Assembly (NCBI GenBank): GCA_003551745.1
Contig: PUNI01000017.1
Span: 1 to 7,821 of the forward strand
Direction: 5' to 3'
Origin: Paracoccaceae bacterium
GTDB lineage: Bacteria; Pseudomonadota; Alphaproteobacteria; Rhodobacterales; Rhodobacteraceae
Length of the DNA stretch: 7,821 nucleotides
Part shown: in pieces, positions 1 through 7,783 of the stretch
Layout of the letters: every line of letters starts with the position of its first letter
Position numbering within the stretch: the first letter of the stretch is position 1
Translations under genes and position numbers: made by a program
Notes under the pieces: model-generated
The model's database searches: none
Seen by the model: only the letters and a program-made list of their open reading frames with translations
What the model was told of the DNA's origin: nothing

Positions 1-743
1 CGCATCCCGGCCTCTCCCTTGCCGGCCAGACGCATCCGCGTGCCGGTCTCGACGCCGGCGGGAATGTCCACCGAGAGCGTGCGCGGCCGTTCCACCCGGC
101 CCGCTCCGCCACATGCCCGGCAGGGGTTCTTCACGATCTGGCCCGTGCCGCCGCAGGTGGGGCAGGTCCGCTCCACGGTGAAGAAGCCCTGCTGGGCGCG
201 CACCTTGCCGAGGCCCGAGCATGTGGGGCAGGTCACCGGCTCGGAGCCGCCCTCGGCCCCGGTGCCGTCGCAGGCTTCACAGACCGAGAGCGCGTTGACC
301 GTGACCGTCTTCTGCGCGCCGGCAAAGGCCTCTTCCAGCGAAATGGTGAGATTGTAGCGCAAGTCCGAGCCGCGGCTGGCGCGGCCACGCGCCCCGGCCC
401 GGCCGCCGCCCATGAAATCGCCGAAGAGATCCTCGAACACATCCGAGAAGGCCGAGGCGAAATCCGGCCCGCCACCATAGGCGCGTCCGCCGGCTCGCGG
501 ACCGGCGCCCGCACCGCCATCGAAGGCGGCATGGCCGAAGCGGTCATAGGCGGCCTTCTTCTCGGGATCCTTGAGGATATCGTAGGCTTCGTTGACGTCC
601 TTGAACTTCGCCTCGGCCTGCGGGTCTTCGGCGTTGGAGTCGGGGTGAAGCTCGCGTGCCTTGCGGCGATAGGCCTTCTTGATGTCGTCGGCCGAGGCCG
701 TGCGCGACACGCCAAGCGTCTCGTAGAAATCGCGTTTCGCCAT
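1..743 (-). CDS. dnaJ: Chaperone protein DnaJ (Hsp40), C-terminal part cut by window edge
   Basis: DnaJ is the J-domain co-chaperone that delivers unfolded clients to DnaK and stimulates its ATPase in the cytoplasm. The start is the ATG at 741-743, with a GAGAGG ribosome site at 749-754, 5 bases upstream. About 247 codons are present and the 3' end lies outside the window; full-length relatives have about 380 residues. Visible domains in order are: a J domain (residues about 4-68) with the essential HPD at 33-35; a Gly/Phe-rich linker (about 75-125); and a zinc-binding region with all four CxxCxGxG repeats (cysteines 155/158, 172/175, 194/197, 208/211). The start of the substrate-binding C-terminal domain follows. 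All eight zinc ligands are intact, so this is a type I DnaJ rather than CbpA. It lies 81 bases downstream of dnaK on the same strand and is probably co-transcribed with it. Confidence 0.97.
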   Translation of the reverse strand, partial: MAKRDFYETLGVSRTASADDIKKAYRRKARELHPDSNAEDPQAEAKFKDVNEAYDILKDPEKKAAYDRFGHAAFDGGAGAGPRAGGRAYGGGPDFASAFSDVFEDLFGDFMGGGRAGARGRASRGSDLRYNLTISLEEAFAGAQKTVTVNALSVCEACDGTGAEGGSEPVTCPTCSGLGKVRAQQGFFTVERTCPTCGGTGQIVKNPCRACGGAGRVERPRTLSVDIPAGVETGTRMRLAGKGEAGM

Positions 744-748
744 TCGGG

Positions 749-754
749 CCTCTC
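749..754 (-). promoter_or_regulatory. dnaJ ribosome binding site
   Basis: GAGAGG read on the minus strand, 5 bases before the dnaJ ATG. It fixes the dnaJ start, which also begins exactly at the conserved MAKRDFYE N-terminus of the family. Confidence 0.8.
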
Positions 755-767
755 ATGCAAACGTCGC

Positions 768-809
768 GGGCCGACCCTGCCCCGCATCCACGGGTCGGGG
801 CCGGCCCCG
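768..809 (-). other. Inverted repeats in the dnaK-dnaJ spacer
   Basis: Two overlapping GC-rich structures fill the 81-base gap. A 7-bp inverted repeat pairs CCGACCC (771-777) with GGGTCGG (792-798) across a 14-base loop. A perfect 14-bp palindrome, CGGGGCCGGCCCCG, lies at 796-809. The two share bases 796-798, so they would be alternative folds in the mRNA. No U-run follows, so this does not look like a complete intrinsic terminator. By inference it could stabilise the upstream dnaK message, mark a processing site, or partly attenuate transcription into dnaJ. Confidence 0.45.
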
Positions 810-824
810 GCGTGCTGTCACTGA

Positions 825-2744
<1,920 letters not shown>

Positions 2745-2752
2745 GTTTCGTG

Positions 2753-2759
2753 TCCTCTT
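2753..2759 (-). promoter_or_regulatory. dnaK ribosome binding site
   Basis: AAGAGGA on the minus strand, 8 bases before the dnaK ATG. This site decides between the MPKVIG start and the longer open frame reaching back to 2888, whose extra 48 residues are Arg-rich and unlike any Hsp70. Confidence 0.85.
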
Positions 2760-2775
2760 CTTTCGGCGATACTTC

Positions 2776-2808
2776 GGCCGCCGGGTCCTGCTCCGGCCCC
2801 CGGCCGCC
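2776..2808 (-). other. Possible GC-rich hairpin in the dnaK 5' leader
   Basis: Within the roughly 100-base untranslated leader predicted for dnaK, GCCGGG (2780-2785) pairs with CCCGGC (2799-2804) over a 13-base loop. Three further pairs lie beyond one C-C mismatch. It sits about 17 bases upstream of the ribosome site, so it does not cover it directly. It may be an mRNA-stabilising stem or just a by-product of high GC. Confidence 0.3.
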
Positions 2809-2852
2809 CATCCCATGCGCCGCCGGCGCAGGGCCGTTGACGCTTCGGCGGG

Positions 2853-2882
2853 TATATAGGAAGGGGTCTCGGGGCCTGCAAC
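2853..2882 (-). promoter_or_regulatory. dnaK heat-shock promoter, RpoH-like with overlapping housekeeping-like elements
   Basis: On the minus strand GTTG (2882-2879) is followed after 18 bases by CCTATAT (2860-2854). This fits the alphaproteobacterial RpoH pattern CTTG-N17/18-CYTATNT at all but the first base of the -35. The same stretch can also be read as TTGCAG (2881-2876), 17 bases, TATATA (2858-2853), a plausible housekeeping promoter with ideal spacing. Transcription would start near 2847, giving a leader of about 100 bases before dnaK. The region is otherwise very GC-rich, so the A/T-rich -10 stands out. No CIRCE operator (TTAGCACTC-N9-GAGTGCTAA) is seen. Confidence 0.7.
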
Positions 2883-2911
2883 ACGCACGCCGGCGTGAAA
2901 ATGACTGGGAC

Positions 2912-3535
2912 ATGACGCTTTATCCCGACCCGGACAGACGCCGCCTTCTCAACGGCGCCGAACTGTGGCCGGGGCTTCTGGACAGCGACGCGCAACAGGC
3001 CCTGCTGGAGGATCTGCGCGGCGTCGTGCGGGCGGCGCCGCTGGTGCAGCCGGTCACGCCAGGGGGCCGGAAGATGTCGGTGCGGATGACCGCGGCGGGC
3101 CGCTTCGGCTGGGTCTCGGACCGGCAGGGATACCGCTATGCAGAGCGCCATCCGTCGGGCGTGGCCTGGCCGCCGATCCCCCGGCTGGCGCTGGAGGTTT
3201 GGCGGGCGGTGTCGGGCGGCGCGCGGGCGCCCGAGTGCTGCCTCGTCAATTTCTACGGCGAGGGCGCACGGATGGGGCTGCACCAGGACCGTGACGAGGC
3301 AGATTTCAGCTGCCCGGTTGTCTCGATCAGCCTCGGCGACGACGGGCTCTTCCGGGTTGGCGGCACCGAGCGGGGCGGGCGCACCGCCTCGGCCTGGCTC
3401 GGCTCGGGCGACGTGGCGGTGCTGGGCGGCCCGGCGCGGCTGGCCTGGCACGGGGTCGATCGCATCCGCTTCGGGTCGTCCCGGCTGCTGCCGCAGGGCG
3501 GCCGGATCAACCTGACGCTGCGCGTGGTGACCTGA
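2912..3535 (+). CDS. alkB: Alpha-ketoglutarate-dependent DNA/RNA dealkylase AlkB
   Basis: AlkB is an Fe(II)/2-oxoglutarate dioxygenase that removes methyl and other alkyl lesions such as 1-methyladenine and 3-methylcytosine from DNA and RNA by oxidation. The product is 207 residues (E. coli AlkB has 216). Iron ligands are His124 and Asp126 (LHQDRDE) plus His180 (AWHGVDR). The 2-oxoglutarate-binding arginines are Arg198 and Arg204 in RINLTLR, and Asn113/Tyr115 (LVNFY) match co-substrate contacts. Trp67 and Tyr74 in [10 protein letters not shown] match the lesion-binding Trp69/Tyr76 region of E. coli. The ATG at 2912 is the first start in frame after the divergent promoter; no upstream in-frame start exists and the ribosome site is weak. 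It diverges from dnaK. psd begins 61 bases downstream on the same strand. There is no ada gene beside it and no visible Ada-type control. Confidence 0.95.
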   Translation: MTLYPDPDRRRLLNGAELWPGLLDSDAQQALLEDLRGVVRAAPLVQPVTPGGRKMSVRMTAAGRFGWVSDRQGYRYAERHPSGVAWPPIPRLALEVWRAVSGGARAPECCLVNFYGEGARMGLHQDRDEADFSCPVVSISLGDDGLFRVGGTERGGRTASAWLGSGDVAVLGGPARLAWHGVDRIRFGSSRLLPQGGRINLTLRVVT

Positions 3536-3552
3536 CCAGCTTTCCATCGCGC

Positions 3553-3564
3553 ACGCCATGGCGT
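3553..3564 (+). repeat. 12-bp perfect palindrome between alkB and psd
   Basis: ACGCCATGGCGT is a perfect inverted repeat in the 61-base gap upstream of psd. It could be an operator half-site pair or chance. I see no convincing -35/-10 pair around it, and no terminator for alkB in this gap. Confidence 0.3.
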
Positions 3565-3596
3565 AGAGCCACCCCAGCCGATCCGCGGAGCGCCCG

Positions 3597-4295
3597 ATGG
3601 CCGCCGACATGCTCTCGACCGTGATCAAGCCCCTGCACCGCGAGGGCTACCGCTTCCTCGCGATCTTCGGGATCGTGACGCTGGCGCTCTATTTCGTCTG
3701 GGCCCCGCTGGGTTGGATCGGGCTGGGGCTGACGATCTGGTGCTACTACTTCTTCCGTGACCCCGACCGCATCACCCCCACCCGCCCGGGGCTGATCGTC
3801 AGCCCGGCCGACGGCGTCGTCTCGCAGATCGGCCCGGCCGTGCCGCCGGCCGAGCTGGGCCTCGGTCCCGCGCCGATGACGCGGGTTTCGGTCTTCATGA
3901 ACGTCTTCGACTGCCATGTGAATCGCGCCCCCGTCGGCGGCACGGTCACGCGGATCGTCTATCGGCAGGGCAAGTTCCTGAACGCCTCCCTCGACAAGGC
4001 CAGCGAGGACAACGAGCGCAACGCGCTGGCGATCCGGCTCGACGACGGGCGGATGCTGGCGGTGGTGCAGATCGCCGGCCTCGTGGCGCGGCGCATCCTG
4101 TGCGATGCGGTCGAGGGGGAGCGGCTGGAAACCGGCCAGCGCTTCGGCATGATCCGCTTCGGCTCGCGCCTCGACACCTATCTGCCCGAGGGCGTGGCGC
4201 CGCTGGTCGCCGAGGGCCAGACCACCCTCGCCGGCGAGACCGTGCTTGCCGATCTGGCCTCCGACGAGCCCGCGCGCAGCGGCACCGTGCGCTGA
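3597..4295 (+). CDS. psd: Phosphatidylserine decarboxylase proenzyme
   Basis: Psd converts phosphatidylserine to phosphatidylethanolamine at the inner membrane, using a pyruvoyl group formed by self-cleavage. The product is 232 residues, matching the short PSD-A-type family of alphaproteobacteria rather than the roughly 320-residue E. coli form. The N-terminus has two hydrophobic membrane segments (about 20-35 and 38-53), then FFRDPDR and SPADG (Asp72) and the conserved FDCHVNRAP with His107. The self-cleavage site is in IRFGSRLD, between Gly189 and Ser190. This FGS replaces the LGST of the E. coli type, and Ser190 becomes the pyruvoyl prosthetic group of the alpha chain. Asp72, His107 and Ser190 fit the Asp-His-Ser triad. 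GGAG at 3587-3590 lies 6 bases before the ATG. The stop is 3 bases before pssA, so the two are surely co-transcribed. Confidence 0.97.
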   Translation: MAADMLSTVIKPLHREGYRFLAIFGIVTLALYFVWAPLGWIGLGLTIWCYYFFRDPDRITPTRPGLIVSPADGVVSQIGPAVPPAELGLGPAPMTRVSVFMNVFDCHVNRAPVGGTVTRIVYRQGKFLNASLDKASEDNERNALAIRLDDGRMLAVVQIAGLVARRILCDAVEGERLETGQRFGMIRFGSRLDTYLPEGVAPLVAEGQTTLAGETVLADLASDEPARSGTVR

Positions 4296-4298
4296 GCC

Positions 4299-5054
4299 AT
4301 GCGCCGAACCCGCCGCCTGCGTCCGCGCCGCACCCTGTCGCTGCTGACGCTTCTGCCCAATCTGGTCACCATCCTCGGTCTCTGCGCGGGGCTGACCTCG
4401 ATCCGCTTCGCCATGCTCGGACAGTTCGAGATCGCGGCCGGGCTGATCATCTTCGCCGCCATCATCGACGGGCTCGACGGGCTGATCGCGCGCCGGCTGA
4501 ACGCGGCAAGCCCGTTCGGCGCGGAACTCGACTCGCTGTCGGATTTCGTGAGCTTCGGGGTCGCGCCGGCGGTGGTGATCTATACCTTCGCGCTGCAAGA
4601 TCTGCGCGGGGCGGGCTGGGTCTTCGTTCTGGTCTTCGCCATCGGCTGCTGCCTGCGGCTGGCGCGCTTCAACGTGGGCCGCAGCGCGCCGGACGCCCCC
4701 ACACGCACCCATTTCACCGGCGTTCCGGCCCCGGCCGGGGCGATGCTGGGCCTGTTCCCGCTCTTTCTGTCGCTCGACGGGCTGTGGGCCAGCGAGACAT
4801 GGCCCCTCGCGGTGGCCGTCTGGCTTGGCCTTGTCGGCGCGCTGATGGTCAGCCGGATGGCCACGCTCTCGCCCAAGGCACTGCGCATCCGCCGCGAGCA
4901 GGCGGCCTGGGTGCTGGTCGGGGCGGCAATTCTGGTGGGCATCGCCTTCACGCGTTTCTGGCTCTTCATGGCGCTTGCCTGCATGGCCTATGGCGTCACC
5001 CTCGCCTATGCAGGCCTCGCCCGCTGGCGCCCCTCGCGACCGACACAGGAATAG
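4299..5054 (+). CDS. pssA: CDP-diacylglycerol--serine O-phosphatidyltransferase
   Basis: PssA makes phosphatidylserine from CDP-diacylglycerol and serine, the step before Psd. The product is 251 residues with many hydrophobic helices. It carries the complete CDP-alcohol phosphotransferase signature DG-x2-AR-x8-G-x3-D-x3-D: Asp60-Gly61, Ala64-Arg65, Gly74, Asp78, Asp82. The aspartates bind the two metal ions and act in catalysis. The membrane topology and the NLVTILGLCAG start mark it as the integral-membrane type II (Bacillus-like) enzyme, unlike the unrelated E. coli PssA. The Arg-rich N-terminus (MRRTRRLRPRR) is probably cytosolic. The ATG lies 3 bases after the psd stop and lacks a good ribosome site, which suggests translational coupling. 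The signature could also suit related CDP-alcohol transferases, but linkage to psd makes the serine enzyme by far the best call. Confidence 0.95.
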   Translation: MRRTRRLRPRRTLSLLTLLPNLVTILGLCAGLTSIRFAMLGQFEIAAGLIIFAAIIDGLDGLIARRLNAASPFGAELDSLSDFVSFGVAPAVVIYTFALQDLRGAGWVFVLVFAIGCCLRLARFNVGRSAPDAPTRTHFTGVPAPAGAMLGLFPLFLSLDGLWASETWPLAVAVWLGLVGALMVSRMATLSPKALRIRREQAAWVLVGAAILVGIAFTRFWLFMALACMAYGVTLAYAGLARWRPSRPTQE

Positions 5055-5056
5055 GA
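5053..5056 (+). promoter_or_regulatory. pmtA ribosome binding site overlapping the pssA stop
   Basis: AGGA starts on the second base of the pssA TAG stop and lies 7 bases before the pmtA ATG; a second AGGA is at 5047-5050. A ribosome ending pssA would sit on the pmtA initiation site, so translation of the two is probably coupled. Confidence 0.6.
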
Positions 5057-5063
5057 ATACGGC

Positions 5064-5690
5064 ATGGAACCTGACGCGGTGCGCACCTCCTATCGCCGCT
5101 GGGCGCCGATCTACGATGCCACCTTCGGCGCCATCACCGGGGTCGGGCGCCGGCGGGCCGTCGCCTATGTCAACAGTCGCGCCGGCAGCGTGCTGGAGGT
5201 GGGCGTCGGAACCGGGCTCGCGCTGACGGCCTACAAGCCGCATCTTGAGGTCACCGGCATCGACTTCTCCGACGAGATGCTCGCCAAGGCCCGGACAAAG
5301 GTGGCGAAACTCGGCCTGAGCCATGTGCGCGATCTGCGCCAGATGGACGCCCGCACCCTTGATTTCCCGGATGCCAGCTTCGACACCGTGGTGGCGATGT
5401 ATCTCGTCTCGGTGGTGCCCGAGCCCGAGCGGGTGGTCGCCGAGATGGCGCGGGTCTGCAAGCCGGGCGGCGAGGTGGTCATCGTGGGCCATTTCGCGCG
5501 CGATACCGGCCTGTTGTCGGTGCTGGAGCGGGCCTTCGCGCCGCTTGCCAACGTGATCGGCTGGCATTCGGATTTCGAGAAGGCGCGGGTGCTGGGCTGC
5601 CCGCTGCTCGAGGTCACCGAGGAAAGCACCCTGCCGCCCTTCGCGATGTTCACCTTCCTGCGTCTGCACCGGAGCGCCGGGACGGCGTGA
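5064..5690 (+). CDS. pmtA: Phosphatidylethanolamine N-methyltransferase, Rhodobacter type
   Basis: The product is predicted to methylate phosphatidylethanolamine three times with S-adenosylmethionine to give phosphatidylcholine at the inner membrane face. It is a 208-residue soluble class I SAM methyltransferase. Motif I is VLEVGVGTG (43-51), the ribose-binding acid is Asp67 in GIDFSDEML, QMDA with Asp95 follows, then FDTVVAMYLVSVVPEPERV (106-124) and the post-motif KPGGEVVIV (133-141). The N-terminal VRTSYRRWAPIYDATFGA and the VVPEPERVVAEM segment match my memory of Rhodobacter sphaeroides PmtA, which is related to UbiE rather than to the eukaryotic membrane enzyme. UbiE/MenG-like quinone methyltransferases are the main alternative, but they are longer. 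Position directly after psd and pssA, with the ribosome site on the pssA stop, supports the phospholipid role. Confidence 0.88.
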   Translation: MEPDAVRTSYRRWAPIYDATFGAITGVGRRRAVAYVNSRAGSVLEVGVGTGLALTAYKPHLEVTGIDFSDEMLAKARTKVAKLGLSHVRDLRQMDARTLDFPDASFDTVVAMYLVSVVPEPERVVAEMARVCKPGGEVVIVGHFARDTGLLSVLERAFAPLANVIGWHSDFEKARVLGCPLLEVTEESTLPPFAMFTFLRLHRSAGTA

Positions 5691-5710
5691 CGTTCATCCC
5701 GGCTTGCACC

Positions 5711-5732
5711 ATGTGCCGGCGCCGTGCCACAT
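5711..5732 (+). repeat. ATGTG-N12-CACAT inverted repeat upstream of the baeRF gene
   Basis: Five-base arms ATGTG (5711-5715) and CACAT (5728-5732) flank a core containing the palindrome CGGCGCCG (5717-5724). It lies in the 80-base gap between pmtA and the next gene, 38 bases before its ATG. A TTGCAC at 5704-5709 could serve as a -35, but the -10 at the right distance is poor. It may be an operator or leader stem. No terminator with a T-run is seen after pmtA. Confidence 0.25.
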
Positions 5733-5757
5733 CCCGCCAAGCTCGTCTCATTCCTTC

Positions 5758-5764
5758 AAGGTGA
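5758..5764 (+). promoter_or_regulatory. Ribosome binding site of the baeRF gene
   Basis: AAGGTGA lies 6 bases before the ATG at 5771 and supports that start over the ATG at 5704 in another frame. Confidence 0.7.
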
Positions 5765-5770
5765 TCGCCC

Positions 5771-6892
5771 ATGCTCCATGTCGACATTCCCACGCGCCCC
5801 GAGATTGCCGGGCTCGTCGCCGCGCGCGGGCCCGCGCATGTCAGCCTCTATCTGCCCACCACGCCCGAGACACAGCACATCGAGGCCGCGCGCATCGCGC
5901 TCGGCAACCTGCTGCGCGAGGCCGAGGCGCAGCTCGAGGCCGCGGAGACCCCGAAGCGCACGATATGGCCGATCTCCGAGCAGGTGCAGGACCTGATCGA
6001 CGACGAGGAATTCTGGCGGCTGCAGTCCAACAGCCTTGCGGTCTTCATCACCCCGGAGAGCCTGCGCAGCTTCCGCCTGCCCAACCATCTGCAGAAGACC
6101 GTGCAGGTCGCCGACCGCTTCTTCCTCAAGCCGCTCCTGCGCGCGGTCAGCGTGCCGCAGCACGCCTTCGTGCTGGCGCTGGAGGAGGGTGGCGTGCGGC
6201 TGATCGAGGTCTTCCCCGACATGGCGCCGCAGGAGGTCCGCGTGCCCGACATGCCGAAGGATGCCGCCTCGGCGGTGGGCACGGCGAATGTCAACTCGCG
6301 CTCGGCCTCGGGACGCATCCAGGGCGGCGAGGGCCAGAAGGTGCGGCTGCGCCAGTATGCCCGCAAGGTGGATGCCGCGCTGCGTCCGGTCCTGGCGGGC
6401 CGCCACGAGCCGCTGATCGTCGCCGCCGCGGATCCGATGCTGTCGATCTGGCGTTCGGTCAACAGCTATCCGGGGCTGGCCCCGCGGGCGATCGAGACGA
6501 GCCCCGCGCGGATGCCTGAAGCCGAGCTGGCGCAGGCCTCCCGCGACGTGCTCGACGGGCTGCACGCCGAGCGGCTGGAGGAGTTCGCCGACCTCTACGC
6601 CCGCCGCGCCTCCGAGGGCCGCGCCACCGCCGACATCGCCCAGGCCGCACGTGCCGCCACCATGGGCGCGGTGGACACGCTCGTGGTGGATATCGACACG
6701 GTGGTGCCGGGCTGGGTGGACGATGCCACCGGCGCGGTGGAGTTCGCCGAGGCCGACGGGCCGGGCACCTATGGGGTGGTGGACGAGATCGCGGGCCGGG
6801 TGCTCGCGATGGGCGGCACCGTGCTGGGCGTCCGGCGGGACGACATCCCCGGCGGCAGCGAACTGGCTGCGGTTCTACGCTATGCGGTCTGA
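5771..6892 (+). CDS. Bacterial archaeo-eukaryotic release factor (baeRF) superfamily protein
   Basis: The product is 373 residues with no signal peptide or membrane segment, so it is cytoplasmic. I recognise three parts resembling eRF1/Vms1 relatives. The N-terminal part (about 1-125) has HVSLYLPTTPETQ, LLREAEAQL, FWRLQSNSLAVFITPE and DRFFLKPLL, typical of baeRF proteins. The middle RNase H-like part (about 130-265) starts HAFVLALEEGGVRLIEV and contains RIQGGEGQKVRLRQYARKVD. Here Gly185-Gly186-Glu-Gly188-Gln189 occupies the place of the GGQ loop before the long helix. The C-terminal L7Ae-like part (about 285-373) has ARAATMGAVDTLVVD and ends GGTVLGVRRDDIP...AAVLRY. Family knowledge: eRF1 and Vms1 use this loop to release peptide from peptidyl-tRNA; the baeRF families are predicted ribosome-rescue factors and little tested. 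Action on stalled ribosomes is therefore inference. cysQ follows 53 bases later. Confidence 0.82.
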   Translation: MLHVDIPTRPEIAGLVAARGPAHVSLYLPTTPETQHIEAARIALGNLLREAEAQLEAAETPKRTIWPISEQVQDLIDDEEFWRLQSNSLAVFITPESLRSFRLPNHLQKTVQVADRFFLKPLLRAVSVPQHAFVLALEEGGVRLIEVFPDMAPQEVRVPDMPKDAASAVGTANVNSRSASGRIQGGEGQKVRLRQYARKVDAALRPVLAGRHEPLIVAAADPMLSIWRSVNSYPGLAPRAIETSPARMPEAELAQASRDVLDGLHAERLEEFADLYARRASEGRATADIAQAARAATMGAVDTLVVDIDTVVPGWVDDATGAVEFAEADGPGTYGVVDEIAGRVLAMGGTVLGVRRDDIPGGSELAAVLRYAV

Positions 6893-6933
6893 TACGCCGC
6901 GAGGCCACGGCCGGCATGGCGGCGAAGCCCGAT

Positions 6934-6939
6934 AAGGAG
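6934..6939 (+). promoter_or_regulatory. cysQ ribosome binding site
   Basis: AAGGAG lies 6 bases before the ATG at 6946, a near-perfect Shine-Dalgarno site. It favours that start over the in-frame ATG at 6916, which has no ribosome site and would place this AAGGAG inside the coding region. Confidence 0.8.
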
Positions 6940-6945
6940 CCTTCC

Positions 6946-7755
6946 ATGGACGGCGGCATGGATCACGACCGGCTGTTCCGGATCATGCGGCGCCTCGCGC
7001 TGGAGGCCGGCGCGAAGATCATGGAGGTCTATGCCGCACCCGATTTCGAGGTGCGCGCCAAGGGCGATGCGAGCCCGGTGACAGAGGCCGACGAGGCCGC
7101 CGACGCGCTGATCTCGGCCGGTCTGCGCGCGGCCTTCCCCGAGATCGCTCTGATCACCGAGGAACAGGCCGCCACACACACGGCGCAGGCCGACCGCTTC
7201 CTGATCGTGGATCCGCTCGACGGCACAAAGGAATTCGTCCAGCGGCGCGGCGACTTCACCGTCAACATCGCCTATGTCGAGGCCGGCCTGCCACGGCGCA
7301 GCATTGTCTATGCGCCGGCGAAGGGTCGGATGTTCTACACCACCCCCGAGGGCGGCGCGGTCGAGGAAGACGGCCCGTTCGACCCCGCCCGCATCGGCAC
7401 GCAGCGCCCGCTCGCGGTCTCGGTGCCGGACAATGCGGCGCTGATGGTGGTGGCCTCGAAATCCCATCGCGACGCCGCCACCGATGCCTATATCGGGCGC
7501 TACAGCGTGGCCGACATGCGCTCGGCGGGCTCGTCGCTGAAATTCTGCCTGGTCGCCAGCGGCGAGGCCGATCTCTATCCGCGGCTTGGGCCGACAATGG
7601 AATGGGACACGGCAGCGGGCCATGCGGTGCTGCTGGCGGCTGGCGGAAGCGTGGTGCGCTTCGACGACCACGCGCCCCTGACCTATGGCAAGCCCGGCTA
7701 CCGCAACCCCTTTTTCATCGCCCATGCGCCGGGCGTGACGCTGAAGGGGCGATGA
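6946..7755 (+). CDS. cysQ: 3'(2'),5'-bisphosphate nucleotidase CysQ
   Basis: CysQ hydrolyses 3'-phosphoadenosine 5'-phosphate (PAP) to AMP and phosphate, and acts on PAPS in some bacteria. This clears the by-product of sulfate assimilation and sulfotransfer, which otherwise inhibits exoribonucleases. The product is 269 residues from the ATG at 6946, typical for the family. It is an Mg-dependent, lithium-sensitive-type inositol monophosphatase fold. SPVTEADEAAD (43-53), the ITEE acids Glu72/Glu73, and DPLDGTKEF (89-97; Asp89, Asp92) supply metal ligands. MEWDTAAGHAVL (218-229, with Asp221) is the second signature. The GTKEF form of the first signature favours CysQ over inositol monophosphatase (SuhB) or histidinol phosphatase (HisN), both of which remain weaker alternatives. 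It lies 53 bases after the baeRF gene on the same strand and may share its transcript. Confidence 0.93.
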   Translation: MDGGMDHDRLFRIMRRLALEAGAKIMEVYAAPDFEVRAKGDASPVTEADEAADALISAGLRAAFPEIALITEEQAATHTAQADRFLIVDPLDGTKEFVQRRGDFTVNIAYVEAGLPRRSIVYAPAKGRMFYTTPEGGAVEEDGPFDPARIGTQRPLAVSVPDNAALMVVASKSHRDAATDAYIGRYSVADMRSAGSSLKFCLVASGEADLYPRLGPTMEWDTAAGHAVLLAAGGSVVRFDDHAPLTYGKPGYRNPFFIAHAPGVTLKGR

Positions 7756-7775
7756 TGCCGCGCCGGGATGCGGCA
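7756..7775 (+). terminator. Short hairpin after cysQ, weak terminator candidate
   Basis: TGCCGC (7756-7761) pairs with GCGGCA (7770-7775) around an 8-base loop, starting on the base after the cysQ stop. There is no T-run behind it, so it is at best a weak or Rho-assisted end, or an mRNA 3' stem. Confidence 0.25.
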
Positions 7776-7783
7776 GCGCGGCC

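Noticed and set aside
2745..2888. 48-residue N-terminal extension of DnaK
   Set aside because: The frame is open upstream, but the extension is Arg-rich, crosses the predicted transcript start region, and the ATG at 2744 has a good ribosome site and the family-standard N-terminus.
2895..2915. Tiny GTG-started frame (6 codons) whose TGA overlaps the alkB ATG
   Set aside because: It has no ribosome site and is too short to distinguish from chance; not counted as a leader peptide.
3507..5669. 720-codon open frame on the minus strand across psd, pssA and pmtA
   Set aside because: It spans three well-identified genes on the other strand and has a His/Arg/Gln/Asp-rich composition with no recognisable domain. 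The absence of stops is expected from the high third-position G+C of the real genes.
5756..6565. 269-codon minus-strand frame antisense to the baeRF gene
   Set aside because: Shadow of the plus-strand gene; it has Arg/Gln/Leu/His-rich composition and no domain or ribosome site.
6916..6945. Ten-residue longer CysQ start at 6916
   Set aside because: It has no ribosome site, whereas AAGGAG sits 6 bases before the ATG at 6946.
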